From: Sulfurimonas sp.
Lineage (GTDB): Bacteria > Campylobacterota > Campylobacteria > Campylobacterales > Sulfurimonadaceae
Direction of reading: 5' to 3'
DNA: 64,000 nt
Assembly: GCF_029027585.1 (NCBI RefSeq)
Contig: NZ_CP093397.1
Location: forward strand, 1,291,405-1,355,404
Position numbers and translations under genes: made by a program. Shown here piece by piece: positions 1-13,293 of this stretch; positions within the stretch are counted from its first letter, which is position 1, and the number at the start of each line of letters is the position of its first letter. Under the pieces are notes generated by a model. It searched no databases. It worked only from the letters and a program-made list of their open reading frames with translations, and was not told where the DNA came from.

Positions 1-1544
1 CAATTATTGGCTACATTATAACTGGTACTATTTTGGTTTATGCTTTTGATTTGAGGTATTTAAATGATTCTCATACCTTAGAGTATATTGGTGAATTTGG
101 TATTGTCTTTTTAATGTTTACTATTGGTCTTGAAATCTCTCTAGCGAAGATGGGGAGTATGAAAAAAGAGATATTTTTAAATGGTTTTATGCAAGTAGGT
201 TTTACTGCTCTTGTTATTTACGCTATTAGTCATTATATTTTTGGGATGCAAGAAAGTTCTGCTTTGATTCTTTCTCTCGCATTTGCTTTATCTTCAACCG
301 CAGTGGTCTTGAGTTATTTGAAAAGTTCAAAAGAGATATATTCTCCTTATGGACAACGAGCAACAGGGATACTTATTTTTCAAGATATAGCAGTTATCCC
401 TATTTTGATTTTGCTTGGATTTTTAACAACAGAGGGAGATCAGTCCATTGTGATAATCTTACGAGATACCGCAATAAGTGCTGTGGTGGTAATTGGTCTT
501 CTTTTTGTTGTAGGTAAAAGGGTTATGACTTGGCTTTTAAAGTTTTCTGCATCTAGTGAAGTTGATGAGTTGTTTATGGGTTCGGTTTTGTTCATAGTTG
601 TGAGTGCATCTCTTTTAGCATCGTTTATGGGGTTTACTCATTCTCTAGGTGCTTTTGTAGCTGGAATGATAATCGCTGAAACAAAATATCATCATAAAGT
701 AGAGGTTGATATAGCGCCTTTTAAAGATATACTTTTAGGAACTTTTTTCATCATTGTTGGTATGAAAATTGATGTAGTCTTTTTTATGAACAATATCGCT
801 TTAGTTGTAGGTATTTTTGCTTTAGTTTTAGTTTTAAAAACTATTATCATTTATGTTTTACTTCGTATAACTTCTCAACACTCAACTTCTTTAAAAACAG
901 CATTGGCATTATCTCAAGTTGGAGAGTTTTCTTTTGTTATATTTGCTGTTGCTTTTTCTGCTAATCTTTTAGAACCTGAACTGGGAGCACTTTTTATACT
1001 TGTAGTTATTTTTTCTATGATGGTGACACCATTCTTTATAACTCGCATAAATGCCATAGTTGATTATTTTACGCATGAAGAGTATATGTCCTTAGATGTC
1101 ACAGAGTTTGCCACGCGAGAAAATCATGTAATAGTTTGTGGATATAGTGTTGTTGGTAAGTTTGTTGCCGAGCATCTAGAGATGATGGATGCTCCATATA
1201 TTGTTATAGACAACTCTCCAAAGCATGTTCAAGAAGCTATAGATAAAGGGCTAGAAGCTTATCTTGGAGATATGTCAAAACTCTCAATGCTTGAAGCCTT
1301 GCATACTGAAAGTTCATCTGCTGTGATAGTTACACTTGATAATATAGATAAAAAAAGAGCAGTTTGTGAAGCTGTTTTAAAACACACAAAAAACATAAAC
1401 CTTATCGCAAAAGTTACTTCACTAGAACATAAAAATACTTTAAAAGATTTAGGCGTTGATGTTATAGTCGATGGTAAAATAGAAGTAGCACGAGTTTTAG
1501 TTGAGAGAATGCTTACTTGTCAGTTAAAATATAATACGAAGTAA
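1..1544 (+). CDS. KefB-type cation:proton antiporter with TrkA-N domain (5' end outside window)
   Basis: CPA2-family monovalent cation/proton antiporter of the inner membrane. The reading frame is open to base 3 and already encodes a first membrane helix (IIGYIITGTIL), so the TTG at 33 is not the true start and the gene begins outside the window. About ten hydrophobic segments follow, including the family stretch TIGLEIS and the helix ALSSTAVVLSYL. After roughly codon 365 comes a cytoplasmic RCK/TrkA-N domain (HVIVCGYSVVGKFVAEHL), a Rossmann nucleotide-binding fold that gates such transporters. Transport of K+ or Na+ in exchange for protons is a family property; the ion cannot be told from sequence. 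It is convergent with pyrE. Confidence 0.88.
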   Translation, partial: IIGYIITGTILVYAFDLRYLNDSHTLEYIGEFGIVFLMFTIGLEISLAKMGSMKKEIFLNGFMQVGFTALVIYAISHYIFGMQESSALILSLAFALSSTAVVLSYLKSSKEIYSPYGQRATGILIFQDIAVIPILILLGFLTTEGDQSIVIILRDTAISAVVVIGLLFVVGKRVMTWLLKFSASSEVDELFMGSVLFIVVSASLLASFMGFTHSLGAFVAGMIIAETKYHHKVEVDIAPFKDILLGTFFIIVGMKIDVVFFMNNIALVVGIFALVLVLKTIIIYVLLRITSQHSTSLKTALALSQVGEFSFVIFAVAFSANLLEPELGALFILVVIFSMMVTPFFITRINAIVDYFTHEEYMSLDVTEFATRENHVIVCGYSVVGKFVAEHLEMMDAPYIVIDNSPKHVQEAIDKGLEAYLGDMSKLSMLEALHTESSSAVIVTLDNIDKKRAVCEAVLKHTKNINLIAKVTSLEHKNTLKDLGVDVIVDGKIEVARVLVERMLTCQLKYNTK

Positions 1545-1547
1545 GAA

Positions 1548-1571
1548 GAAAAAGGGACTTGTTCCTTTTTC
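1548..1571. terminator. Bidirectional terminator hairpin
   Basis: An 8-bp stem (GAAAAAGG with CCTTTTTC) closes a short GACTTGTT loop between two convergent genes. The A-run on the left arm and T-run on the right let it work as a Rho-independent terminator in both directions. Confidence 0.65.
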
Positions 1572-1581
1572 GGACTATTAG

Positions 1582-2190
1582 TTAATTGCCTCTAGAACCT
1601 GGTTTTATAGCTTTACTTCCATCTTTGCACAATGGACAAGCATCTGGAGAGTACATTTCAAATGTGAAATCTGCAAGAGCAAAAAATGGTATATCTTGAG
1701 GAAGTTTACAGTTAGGTTTTGTTTGAATATCACTATGCTCTCGTTTACAAAAACCACGGTTTGCAAGTGCTGCAACACCAACTATCTCACCACCAAGTTC
1801 TTTTACAACTTTAGCCGCTTCCATAGCAGAACCACCTGTTGTAATGATGTCCTCACACATTAAAACTTTTTCACCATTACTTACTTCAAAGCCACGACGA
1901 ATATTCATAACGCCATCAACTCTCTCAGCAAATATAAAACGAACCCCAAGAGCCTGAGCTAGGGCAAAACCTGCGATGAGTCCACCAAGTGCTGGAGCAC
2001 AAACGGTGTCTATTTTAAGCCCGCTTTCTTTGATTTGTTTAGCAAGTGCATCTGCTAAAGTTTTTGCAGTTTTTGGGTCTTCTAACACTTTTGCAGATTG
2101 TAGATAAAACTGTGAGTGATTTCCACTGCTAAGTTTAAAATGACCTTCTAAAAGAGCATCTGCATCCATATATATATTTTTAACATCCAT
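1582..2190 (-). CDS. pyrE: Orotate phosphoribosyltransferase
   Basis: Joins orotate to PRPP to make orotidine 5'-phosphate, the fifth step of pyrimidine synthesis, in the cytoplasm. The PRPP-binding motif of type I phosphoribosyltransferases is clear near residues 108-122 ([16 protein letters not shown]). At 202 residues it has the length of the long epsilonproteobacterial form, with a C-terminal CPLC motif. It is the last gene of a secG-frr-pyrE run on the minus strand, a common order in this group, and lies 20 bp after frr. Confidence 0.95.
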   Translation of the reverse strand: MDVKNIYMDADALLEGHFKLSSGNHSQFYLQSAKVLEDPKTAKTLADALAKQIKESGLKIDTVCAPALGGLIAGFALAQALGVRFIFAERVDGVMNIRRGFEVSNGEKVLMCEDIITTGGSAMEAAKVVKELGGEIVGVAALANRGFCKREHSDIQTKPNCKLPQDIPFFALADFTFEMYSPDACPLCKDGSKAIKPGSRGN

Positions 2191-2210
2191 CTTGCTTACC
2201 TTTAACTGAA

Positions 2211-2768
2211 TTAAACTTTTAGTATTTCTGTTTCTTTGTTTTTTAAAATAGTTTCTATTTTTGTAGTAAATTTATCAGTTGTTTTTTGTATAGAATCTTG
2301 AGCAGATTTTGATTCATCTTGAGTAACTTCTTTATCTTTTTCAAGTTTTTTTATTTGGTCATTAGCATTTTTTCTATCATTTCTTATAGAAACTTTTGCA
2401 TTTTCACCCATTCCCTTCATTTGTTTAACAGATTCTTTTCTTTGTTCTACTGTCATCGCTGGAAAATATAGTTTTATTAGGTCACCATCATTGTTTGGAC
2501 TTGCTCCAACATTTCCTGCAGAGATAGCTGACTCTATAATTGATAGTAGATTTTTCTCCCACGGGTTGATTACAATAGTTGTAGCATCTACAGCGATTAC
2601 CGAGCCAACTTGATCAAGAGAAGTAGGAGTTCCATAATAATCGATTTTCACATTGTCTAAAACAGAAGTTGTTACCTTTCCCGTTCTAAGTGTTTTAAAA
2701 TCTCTTTGCATATGTTCTATGCTTGATGCCATTTTAGTTTCACATGCGTCATATATTTCATTTAGCAT
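2211..2768 (-). CDS. frr: Ribosome recycling factor
   Basis: Splits the post-termination ribosome together with EF-G. At 185 residues it has the normal length and is colinear with the family, including [15 protein letters not shown] near the start and [20 protein letters not shown] in the long helical arm (about residues 125-145). It sits between secG and pyrE and is probably cotranscribed with them. The ATG at 2768 follows a clear AAGGAAGAT ribosome site. Confidence 0.96.
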   Translation of the reverse strand: MLNEIYDACETKMASSIEHMQRDFKTLRTGKVTTSVLDNVKIDYYGTPTSLDQVGSVIAVDATTIVINPWEKNLLSIIESAISAGNVGASPNNDGDLIKLYFPAMTVEQRKESVKQMKGMGENAKVSIRNDRKNANDQIKKLEKDKEVTQDESKSAQDSIQKTTDKFTTKIETILKNKETEILKV

Positions 2769-2824
2769 TTATCTTCCTTAAAAAAATATTTTAATATTGT
2801 AGCGAGAATAGTTTAAAAGATGGA

Positions 2825-2848
2825 AATAGTTGCAAAAATGCAACTATT
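2825..2848 (-). terminator. Hairpin at the 3' end of secG
   Basis: A perfect 10-bp stem (AATAGTTGCA / TGCAACTATT) with a 4-base loop overlaps the secG stop codon. On the minus strand it is followed by a weak T-rich stretch. It may end or attenuate transcription between secG and frr, or stabilise the secG message. Confidence 0.4.
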
Positions 2849-3206
2849 TTGTTGTGTTGGTTGTTTGAGTTGCCTCTTTTGCAACGGGAATAGCAACTGG
2901 TGCTGCGACAGGAGTAGTAGCAACGGGAGCAACAACTTTTGTTGTTTCAACGATGCCATCTACTACAGATGCTTGAGCACCACTTGAGTAAAGGTAACCA
3001 AGAGCAATAGTATTTGAAACAAATAAAAACCCTATAAGAAATGTAGCCTTAGCTAAAAAAGCAGTTGGTCCTTTAGCACCAAAAACAGACTCGTTTGAGC
3101 CACTATATGCGCCAAGACCTATGCTTGAGCTTTTTTGTAAAAGTACAGCTATTACTAGTATTACGACTAAAATTATCTGAACAATAAGTAAAAAACTAGT
3201 TGTCAT
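2844..3206 (-). CDS. secG: Preprotein translocase subunit SecG
   Basis: Small inner-membrane subunit of the SecYEG channel. The protein has two membrane helices (about residues 4-22 and 50-72) separated by the conserved cytoplasmic loop LLQKSSSIGLGAYSGS and FGAKGP. The 120-residue length comes from a low-complexity tail rich in Val, Ala, Pro and Thr, typical of epsilonproteobacterial SecG. First gene of secG-frr-pyrE. Confidence 0.93.
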   Translation of the reverse strand: MTTSFLLIVQIILVVILVIAVLLQKSSSIGLGAYSGSNESVFGAKGPTAFLAKATFLIGFLFVSNTIALGYLYSSGAQASVVDGIVETTKVVAPVATTPVAAPVAIPVAKEATQTTNTTK

Positions 3207-3299
3207 TTATATATCCTAAGTTTAAAAAGTGGCGAATTATACCCAAATAATCTAATTATTACAAAATTGGATATAATTTCATAAAAATATTGGACAATT

Positions 3300-4238
3300 A
3301 TGAAAGACTTTAGAAATGTTATTTTTATTTTAGTTATCGCTACTTTTCTCTTACAGATGTATGTTTCAAAAAAAGATAAAGAACTCCAACAGCAAAATGA
3401 AAAACAAAGCGTTGCTATTTCTACTTTTAGCATCTATGATATTGCCAAACATATTTCACAAGATACTTTTGAAATAACAATGATTCTACCTTTTGGCGTA
3501 GATGCTCATAGTTTTGAACCAACGCCAAAGTTAATGGCTAAAATTTTACAAAGCGATTTAGTTATTTACAGTGGAGCGGGACTTGAACCTTGGACACACT
3601 CTTTTGAGTTTAAGTCGAGAGTTGTTGATATGAGTAAATATGTGAAGCTTAATAGTCTAGATGCTGATGAACACTCTCATCATGCTCATCATGCTCACCA
3701 TGAAGATGAAGCATCTGACCCACATTATTGGTTGGATATACAAAATATGATAATAGCTACAAAACTTGTTTGTACAGAGTTTATAAAATTATCTCCAAAA
3801 GATAAAGAGCTGTTTGAGACAAATCGAGATAATTATATAAAAATGTTAGAAAGTCTAGATGCTAAGTATAAAACAACACTTGAAAATTGTAAAAAAGACA
3901 CAATCATAGTAAATCATAATGCATTTTCATATTTAAGTAAAAACTATGGTTTTGGTATTGAAGCACTAAGTGGTCTTTCTCCAGATGCTCAGCCAAGTGC
4001 TAAGAGTATGGTTAGACTTATCCAGCACATAAAAGAGCATAACATTTCAACTGTATTTTTTGAGAGTTTTGTAAGTGATAAGGCTATAAAAAGCATAGCG
4101 AACGAGGCAAAAGTTAGCGTTGATGTTCTTCAACCTTTAGGAAATATCACGCGTGATGAAGCTGATAAAAAACTCTCTTATAAAACCATAATGCTAGAAA
4201 ATTTAGAAAAAATCTCAAAAGCTTTGGAATGTGAATGA
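3300..4238 (+). CDS. znuA: Zinc/manganese ABC transporter substrate-binding protein (ZnuA-like)
   Basis: Cluster A-I (ZnuA/TroA family) periplasmic metal-binding protein. An N-terminal hydrophobic segment (residues 7-21) acts as a signal peptide or anchor. Family features include GVDAHSFEPTP with a metal-ligand His, a His/Asp-rich loop near residues 124-136 (HSHHAHHAHHEDE) typical of zinc binders, and the second half ligands in VNHNAFSYL and VFFESFVSDK. It overlaps znuC by ATGA, so the three transporter genes are translationally coupled. The His-rich loop favours zinc over manganese, but this is inference. Confidence 0.9.
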   Translation: MKDFRNVIFILVIATFLLQMYVSKKDKELQQQNEKQSVAISTFSIYDIAKHISQDTFEITMILPFGVDAHSFEPTPKLMAKILQSDLVIYSGAGLEPWTHSFEFKSRVVDMSKYVKLNSLDADEHSHHAHHAHHEDEASDPHYWLDIQNMIIATKLVCTEFIKLSPKDKELFETNRDNYIKMLESLDAKYKTTLENCKKDTIIVNHNAFSYLSKNYGFGIEALSGLSPDAQPSAKSMVRLIQHIKEHNISTVFFESFVSDKAIKSIANEAKVSVDVLQPLGNITRDEADKKLSYKTIMLENLEKISKALECE

Positions 4239-4999
4239 AGTTTTCACTTCCTATCTTTGATGTAAAAAATCTTACTTTTAAAATAAAAGGTCAAGAGATA
4301 CTTTCAAATATTTCTTTTGAGATTTATAGCGCAGAGTATATTGCAATCATTGGACCAAATGGTGGCGGAAAAACAACACTAATTAGAATTCTTTTAGGCT
4401 TAGATGCTCCCACTAGTGGCGAGGTTAGAATCTTTGGAAAAAAAATCAAAAAGTTTAAAGAGTGGGGGAAGATAGGTTATGTTCCTCAAAGAGCGACTCA
4501 TGTAGACGCCTCTTTTCCTGCTACTGTGCAAGATGTTGTTAAGATGGGAAGAATCTCGCAAAAAGGTTTTTTTAAAAGTTTTAATAAAGAAGATGAATTA
4601 ATCGTCCTAGATGCAATGCAAAAAATGGATGTTAGCGAGTTAAAAGATAAGATGATTGGAACACTCTCTGGCGGGCAAAGACAAAGAGTTATGATAGCTA
4701 GAGCATTAGCATCCAGACCAGAAATTTTGATTTTAGATGAGCCAAATACAGGGGTGGATGTTCCTTCACAAAAAAGGTTTTATGCCCTTTTACAAGAATT
4801 AAATACAAATGAAAAAATAACAATAGTATTTATTACCCACGATATAGGCGTGATAGCAGATGATATAGCTAGGCTCTTTACGATTAATCAAAAAGCAACA
4901 ATCTGCAATAACCCAAAAGAAGCTTTGAGTTGTGAAGAGATGAGTGAGCTTTACGGTATAGATGCTCATCTACTTCACAACCATAAGCATGGGCATTAA
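4235..4999 (+). CDS. znuC: Zinc/manganese ABC transporter ATP-binding protein
   Basis: Cytoplasmic ATPase of the importer. It has a Walker A (GPNGGGKTT, about residues 44-52), Q-loop (YVPQRA), ABC signature (LSGGQRQR), Walker B (ILILDEP) and H-loop (FITHD). The C terminus ends in a His-rich tail (HLLHNHKHGH), which fits a metal transporter. It overlaps the znuA stop by 4 nt and ends one base before znuB. Confidence 0.93.
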   Translation: MKFSLPIFDVKNLTFKIKGQEILSNISFEIYSAEYIAIIGPNGGGKTTLIRILLGLDAPTSGEVRIFGKKIKKFKEWGKIGYVPQRATHVDASFPATVQDVVKMGRISQKGFFKSFNKEDELIVLDAMQKMDVSELKDKMIGTLSGGQRQRVMIARALASRPEILILDEPNTGVDVPSQKRFYALLQELNTNEKITIVFITHDIGVIADDIARLFTINQKATICNNPKEALSCEEMSELYGIDAHLLHNHKHGH

Positions 5000-5000
5000 G

Positions 5001-5798
5001 ATGAGTGAAATGCTTTCCTACGATTTTATGCAAAGAGCTTTTTTGGCAGGTATGATTATTGCCGTTCTTGCTTCTGTTAGTGGAACTTTTATTGTACTTA
5101 GACGCTACTCGATGATAAGTGAAACTCTTGCTCACGCAGCTCTTGTTGGTGTTGCTGTTGGCTTGGTTGCAGGCTTGAACCCTATTTGGATGGCTGTGAT
5201 TGTATCTATTTTATCGGCATGGCTTATCGAGTATTTAAGAGGTCAGTTTTCTTTGTACTCAGATGCTGTTCTAGCCATACTACTCTCTGGTTCTTTGGCA
5301 ATAGCAGTAATCATAGTTTCTTTAGGAGGTGCTTTTAACAACTCTTTATTCTCTTATCTTTTTGGCTCCATTTTATCTGTAAGTACACAAGATGTTTGGA
5401 CAATAGCAATATTTGGAGTACTGTGTTTAGGAGTTCTACTTGCCTTTTCAAAAGAGTTTTATTTTATTGCTTATGATGAAGAAGTAGCGCAAACAAGCGG
5501 AATAAAAGTCAAATTATTAAACTTTTTACTTGTGAGTATTGTTGCTGTTATTATTGCTCTTTCTATTAGGGTTGTTGGGAGTTTACTTATTGGGGCATTG
5601 ATGGTTATACCTACTGTTTCAGCGCTTCAGTTTAGACAGGGTTTTGTAAAGACAATTCTTATCTCTTTAGTTTTTGCTCTACTTAGTGTTATCTCTGGCA
5701 TGACCCTTTCTTTTTACTTCTCACTTCCTTCTGGGGCTACTATCGTATTGTCTATTTTAGTTATTTTCATAGTTTCTTTAGTTAGTAACAAAAGATGA
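5001..5798 (+). CDS. znuB: Zinc/manganese ABC transporter permease
   Basis: Inner-membrane permease of the ABC-3 family with about eight membrane helices and the family stretches GTFIVLRRYSMISETLAHAA and RVVGSLLIGALMVIP. I start it at the ATG at 5001, one base after the znuC stop, which begins MSEMLSYDFMQRAF. A longer frame reaches back to 4962 but uses a TTG, lies inside znuC and adds no family sequence. Product is 265 residues. Confidence 0.92.
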   Translation: MSEMLSYDFMQRAFLAGMIIAVLASVSGTFIVLRRYSMISETLAHAALVGVAVGLVAGLNPIWMAVIVSILSAWLIEYLRGQFSLYSDAVLAILLSGSLAIAVIIVSLGGAFNNSLFSYLFGSILSVSTQDVWTIAIFGVLCLGVLLAFSKEFYFIAYDEEVAQTSGIKVKLLNFLLVSIVAVIIALSIRVVGSLLIGALMVIPTVSALQFRQGFVKTILISLVFALLSVISGMTLSFYFSLPSGATIVLSILVIFIVSLVSNKR

Positions 5799-6481
5799 AG
5801 GTAAGCTCAGAATTTTCAAAACATGCTACGGAGTACGGTAGCTATAATATAATCCAAAAAAAAGTCATAAAAAAACTACTCAAAAATGTTAAAGGAAAAC
5901 CTAGAAATATTTTAGATTTAGGTTGTGGTAGTGGTAGTTTACATGACAGCCTTACATGGAAGTATAAACATTTTACAGGTGTAGATTTCGCGGCTGGCAT
6001 GCTTGAACTACATCCAAAAGCAAAAAATTGTGAATGCATCTATGGTGACTTTAACGATAAAACACTTTTTGAAAACTTATCAACATATAGTTATGATTAT
6101 ATTTTTTCAGCATCTGCTTTGCAGTGGGCAGATGACCTTGAGATGGTGTTTAAAAATATAAAAGAGTTGAATGCACCAGTAGCTTTAGCTATTTTTACGC
6201 AAAATACTTTTAAAACTTTAAGTGAAACAGCATCTATAAAACCACTTTTAAGAAGTGTAGATGCAATAAATAAACTTCAAGAAAAATATTTTGACGCAAG
6301 TTTTGAAGTTGTAGAGTATAAATTAGAGTTTCACTCAACAAGAGAGATGTTTAAGTATATAAAAAACAGTGGAGTAAGTGGTGCTAGAAAAGTGCTAGAT
6401 TATAAACAAACGAAAAAACTACTAAATGAGTATCCGTTAAATTATTTAGAATTTGAGGTTGTTTTTATTCACTCTCTTTAA
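5795..6481 (+). CDS. bioC: SAM-dependent methyltransferase, probable BioC
   Basis: Class I methyltransferase with the SAM-binding motif I (ILDLGCGSGSL, residues 39-49), an acidic end of strand 2 (GVDFAAGML) and the SASALQW motif resembling BioC (malonyl-ACP O-methyltransferase, first step of pimelate/biotin synthesis). The opening FSKHATEYGSYNIIQKKV also matches BioC. It overlaps znuB by ATGA, which looks like operon packing and not a functional link. It converges on and overlaps the next gene by 17 nt. A different methyl acceptor is possible; no other biotin gene is in the window. Confidence 0.7.
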   Translation: MKVSSEFSKHATEYGSYNIIQKKVIKKLLKNVKGKPRNILDLGCGSGSLHDSLTWKYKHFTGVDFAAGMLELHPKAKNCECIYGDFNDKTLFENLSTYSYDYIFSASALQWADDLEMVFKNIKELNAPVALAIFTQNTFKTLSETASIKPLLRSVDAINKLQEKYFDASFEVVEYKLEFHSTREMFKYIKNSGVSGARKVLDYKQTKKLLNEYPLNYLEFEVVFIHSL

Positions 6482-6878
6482 GAACTATTTCTTTTTCAAG
6501 ATTATAAAGTTCATATCTGATATATTTAAAATTCTCACTATATGTTATATTGCTAAGTTTAAAAATTTCTTCTAAAACTCGTGAAGACTCTTGTGCCCTT
6601 TTAAAGTTTGCAAGAATTATACTTTTTATATCTATTCTAGTTAGTTCACTTTTTGTAGAAGGACGAAGAACATCGTTTATGCTATCTCTGTATGTCAAGA
6701 GTTCTGTAGTTTCTTGAATGATTGCTTTATGTCTAAGTTCTTTGAGTTGTTTTGAGAGAGTTTTGTTGTTGTCACGATAACGCATAATATCTTCTACTAC
6801 GCGAATACCTTCTTTTAGTCTATTTATGTTTGCATCACACACCCGAAAAAGTTCGGGTGATAGTTGATTTTTAGTCAT
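6465..6878 (-). CDS. ThiD2-family hydroxymethylpyrimidine phosphate kinase, stand-alone
   Basis: A 137-residue soluble helical protein. The opening LFRVCDANINRLKEGIRVVE and the later FKRAQESSRVLEEIFKL match the domain usually fused in front of thiamine-phosphate synthase (ThiE). That domain is known as ThiD2 and phosphorylates HMP-P to HMP-PP. Here it stands alone with no thi gene beside it. I chose the ATG at 6878, which overlaps the end of the preceding gene by 8 nt, over a TTG at 6896. The assignment rests on remembered sequence similarity only. Confidence 0.6.
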   Translation of the reverse strand: MTKNQLSPELFRVCDANINRLKEGIRVVEDIMRYRDNNKTLSKQLKELRHKAIIQETTELLTYRDSINDVLRPSTKSELTRIDIKSIILANFKRAQESSRVLEEIFKLSNITYSENFKYIRYELYNLEKEIVLKESE

Positions 6879-7569
6879 CGCCACCAAATATTCCAAATAG
6901 ATGTAATAAAGCAGTGAAGATATTTAAAAAGTCTAAGTAAAGTGCAATTGCTCCGTCTATTGGAGTTTCATAAGCACCCCTCATAATGTTTTGAGTATCA
7001 TAGATAACTAGTACGCTAAATAGTAGTACAACAGCTCCAGAGATAATAACGCTGAACATTGGATTGCCCAAGAACATATTAAGTACTGAAAAACCAATGA
7101 TAACAAAAAGAGCAATCATTAAAGGTTTACCATAAGATGTAAAATCTTTAGTTGTTTTAATAGCGTAAAAACTCATAGCACCAAAAACTACTGATGTCAT
7201 TGCAAAAGCATTACCTATAATAGCACCGCCTCCAGCCATGCCAAGTGTTCGTGCAAGCAAAGGAGCTAGCATTAAACCTGTCATAAATACAAAAGCAAAC
7301 ATAACCATAAGGTTAATCCCGGGCTTATGTTTTACAAAGTGAAGACCAATTAATAGTCCGATTTCCAATAAGAACAGTGGTAAAAACCACGCGGCAATAG
7401 CTTCTGCTAGAGGAACACCAACATAAGCGCCAACTGCGCCAGCCATCATAGATGCAGCGAAGAGTTTATATGTTTCTTTTACAAAAGAGATAATTTGTGT
7501 GTCGCTTTTTGCGGCATTTTCATAAGTAAATGAATCGCTTCTAGCGTAATCACGGTCATATAGTCCCAT
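6871..7569 (-). CDS. BAX inhibitor-1 (YccA/YbhL) family membrane protein
   Basis: Inner-membrane protein of 232 residues with seven hydrophobic segments. It has the family pattern: a short polar N terminus with tandem Tyr/Arg (YDRDYARSDSFTYENAA), then helices from about residue 33, and the C-terminal YDTQNIMRGAYETPIDGAIALYLDFLNIF with acidic residues typical of the pH-sensing Ca2+-leak group. Members modulate FtsH or leak ions. The bacterial function is poorly defined. A strong AAGGAGG ribosome site precedes the ATG. It is probably cotranscribed with the ThiD2-like gene. Confidence 0.88.
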   Translation of the reverse strand: MGLYDRDYARSDSFTYENAAKSDTQIISFVKETYKLFAASMMAGAVGAYVGVPLAEAIAAWFLPLFLLEIGLLIGLHFVKHKPGINLMVMFAFVFMTGLMLAPLLARTLGMAGGGAIIGNAFAMTSVVFGAMSFYAIKTTKDFTSYGKPLMIALFVIIGFSVLNMFLGNPMFSVIISGAVVLLFSVLVIYDTQNIMRGAYETPIDGAIALYLDFLNIFTALLHLFGIFGGDD

Positions 7570-7741
7570 ATTTTCCTCCTTAAGGAATAGTTTTGTTGAG
7601 AGGATTTTATATTTAAAGAGTTAATGCATAGCAACAAAGAAATTTATTCTATACTATATAAGTGTAATTTTACAATTTTTGTTATTAAGATAGTAAAAAT
7701 AAACACTTTAGTTTAAATTTATATATTTCTTTCAAATACTA

Positions 7742-7770
7742 TTGACATTAAAGGTTGCTTTGTCTATAAT
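7742..7770 (+). promoter_or_regulatory. Consensus sigma-70 promoter of the rRNA operon
   Basis: A perfect -35 box (TTGACA, 7742-7747) and perfect -10 box (TATAAT, 7765-7770) are separated by exactly 17 bp. An AT-rich stretch upstream (7675-7741) could serve as an UP element. Transcription should start near 7777, about 440 bp before mature 16S. Confidence 0.85.
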
Positions 7771-7839
7771 TCCCATCCACAAACACAGACACCTAAAGTT
7801 TAGGAGTCAAGAGCCATAAGAGGTTCAGAGATGTTTGAG

Positions 7840-7880
7840 ATCATTGAAAACTAAGCAAGTAATAGACTTAATAATAACTA
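7840..7880 (+). other. 16S processing stem, 5' arm
   Basis: About 40 nt pair almost perfectly with 9844-9882 on the far side of 16S (core GAAAACTAAGCAAGTAA against TTACTTGCTTAGTTTTC). Such stems enclosing precursor 16S are cut by RNase III. Confidence 0.8.
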
Positions 7881-8182
7881 TTAAGTTGGAAATGTTACTT
7901 AGAAATAACTAATATAACAACAACCGTCTATTCTATTAGTTACCAGATATAACTTAGGTTATGTATGGTTCCCAAATAGTAATAGATACTATACAAAAAG
8001 TCGTAACTAATACTTTAAGCAGTAGTTAGTTTAGACTATAAAACAATCAAAGCCAATGAATTTTAATTCTTGGGCAAAAGATCAGTAATACTTAGCAATA
8101 AGTACTTTACATGATAAAAGTTTCTAAACTCCAAACATCAATTCTCAAACTACTTGTTAGTTTGTAGCTTTAGTGCAAGGAA

Positions 8183-8208
8183 TTGAAACGGGACTTGTTC
8201 CGTTTCAA
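8183..8208 (+). other. Hairpin just before 16S
   Basis: A 9-bp stem (TTGAAACGG / CCGTTTCAA) with an 8-base loop, ending 11 bp before mature 16S. Its GGGACTTGTTCC centre is the same as in the terminator hairpin at 1548-1571. Probably a fold in the precursor RNA. Confidence 0.5.
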
Positions 8209-8219
8209 GGAAACAGATA

Positions 8220-9739
<1,520 letters not shown>

Positions 9740-9843
9740 CTAGAGTAAAGAGTAAACATTCATTTGTTTATCTTACAAAGAAAATCTCATAAGGCGTAAA
9801 AGCCAATGCAGAAAAGAACTAAATTCTTTTCTGTCGAAGATAT

Positions 9844-9882
9844 TAGTTATTATTAGTCTTTACTTGCTTAGTTTTCAGTGAT
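9844..9882 (+). other. 16S processing stem, 3' arm
   Basis: Reverse complement of 7840-7880 with a few mismatches. It closes the loop containing precursor 16S and lies 105 bp after the mature 3' end, before the tRNA. Confidence 0.8.
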
Positions 9883-9912
9883 TTATGGAATTTACTATTA
9901 TTACATAAAAGT

Positions 9913-9988
9913 GGGGGATTAGCTCAGCTGGGAGAGCGTCTGCCTTGCACGTAGAAGGTCAACAGTTCGATCCTGTTATTCTCCACCA
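9913..9988 (+). tRNA. tRNA-Ala (anticodon TGC)
   Basis: Full 76-nt cloverleaf in the 16S-23S spacer: acceptor GGGGGAT with ATTCTCC (two G-U pairs), D arm GCTC/GAGC, anticodon stem TCTGC/GTAGA with anticodon TGC at 9946-9948, T arm AACAG/CTGTT and encoded CCA at 9986-9988. Reads GCA codons. Confidence 0.96.
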
Positions 9989-10387
9989 TTTTTGGAAATT
10001 CATACTACAAGAAGCTTAATAAAAGAACTAAAGAAATTTAGCTTTTTTATTAGACTTCTATTTATATTAGTCTTGTTCATTAAATTATAATTGTTAAAGT
10101 CAACATATAATAATAAGAAACGAATCGTATATTAAATTATAAGATAAGTCAATTATTAATTATAAACTAAATAACTACAATAAACAAATTACTAACTTGA
10201 TTATTTGTTGAATATATATTTAGCTTTAGTGACCACAGCGGTCCAAGCGGAATTAAGGAACTTGTACCACAAGGGCATAAGCATTTCTTAATGGGAATAT
10301 AAATGATACATTAACCAAGGTAGTGAACGCAAATTAGAATAACAAAGAGTAAGAGTTAAATCTTATTCAAACATTTTAATATTAATT
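9989..10387 (+). other. tRNA-23S spacer
   Basis: AT-rich, no protein gene and no second tRNA; I looked for tRNA-Ile and did not find one. Contains the 5' arm of the 23S processing stem (10316-10329). Confidence 0.75.
10316..10329 (+). other. 23S processing stem, 5' arm
   Basis: CAAGGTAGTGAACG is the exact reverse complement of 13322-13335. The 14-bp stem encloses precursor 23S and is a likely RNase III site. Confidence 0.8.

Positions 10388-13293
<2,906 letters not shown>

Larger units (their letters stand above)
7570..8219 (+). other. rRNA operon upstream region and 16S leader
   Basis: No protein gene seen. The first 170 bp are AT-rich with no clear features. From 7742 there is a consensus promoter, then about 450 bp of leader with a long arm that pairs across 16S and, just before 16S, a short hairpin (8183-8208). 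Confidence 0.8.

Noticed and set aside
3203..3433. A 76-residue minus-strand frame between secG and znuA
   Set aside because: It covers the znuA start on the opposite strand and has no ribosome site or family likeness.
4962..5000. Upstream start for znuB
   Set aside because: TTG inside znuC with no ribosome site, while the ATG at 5001 gives the family start.
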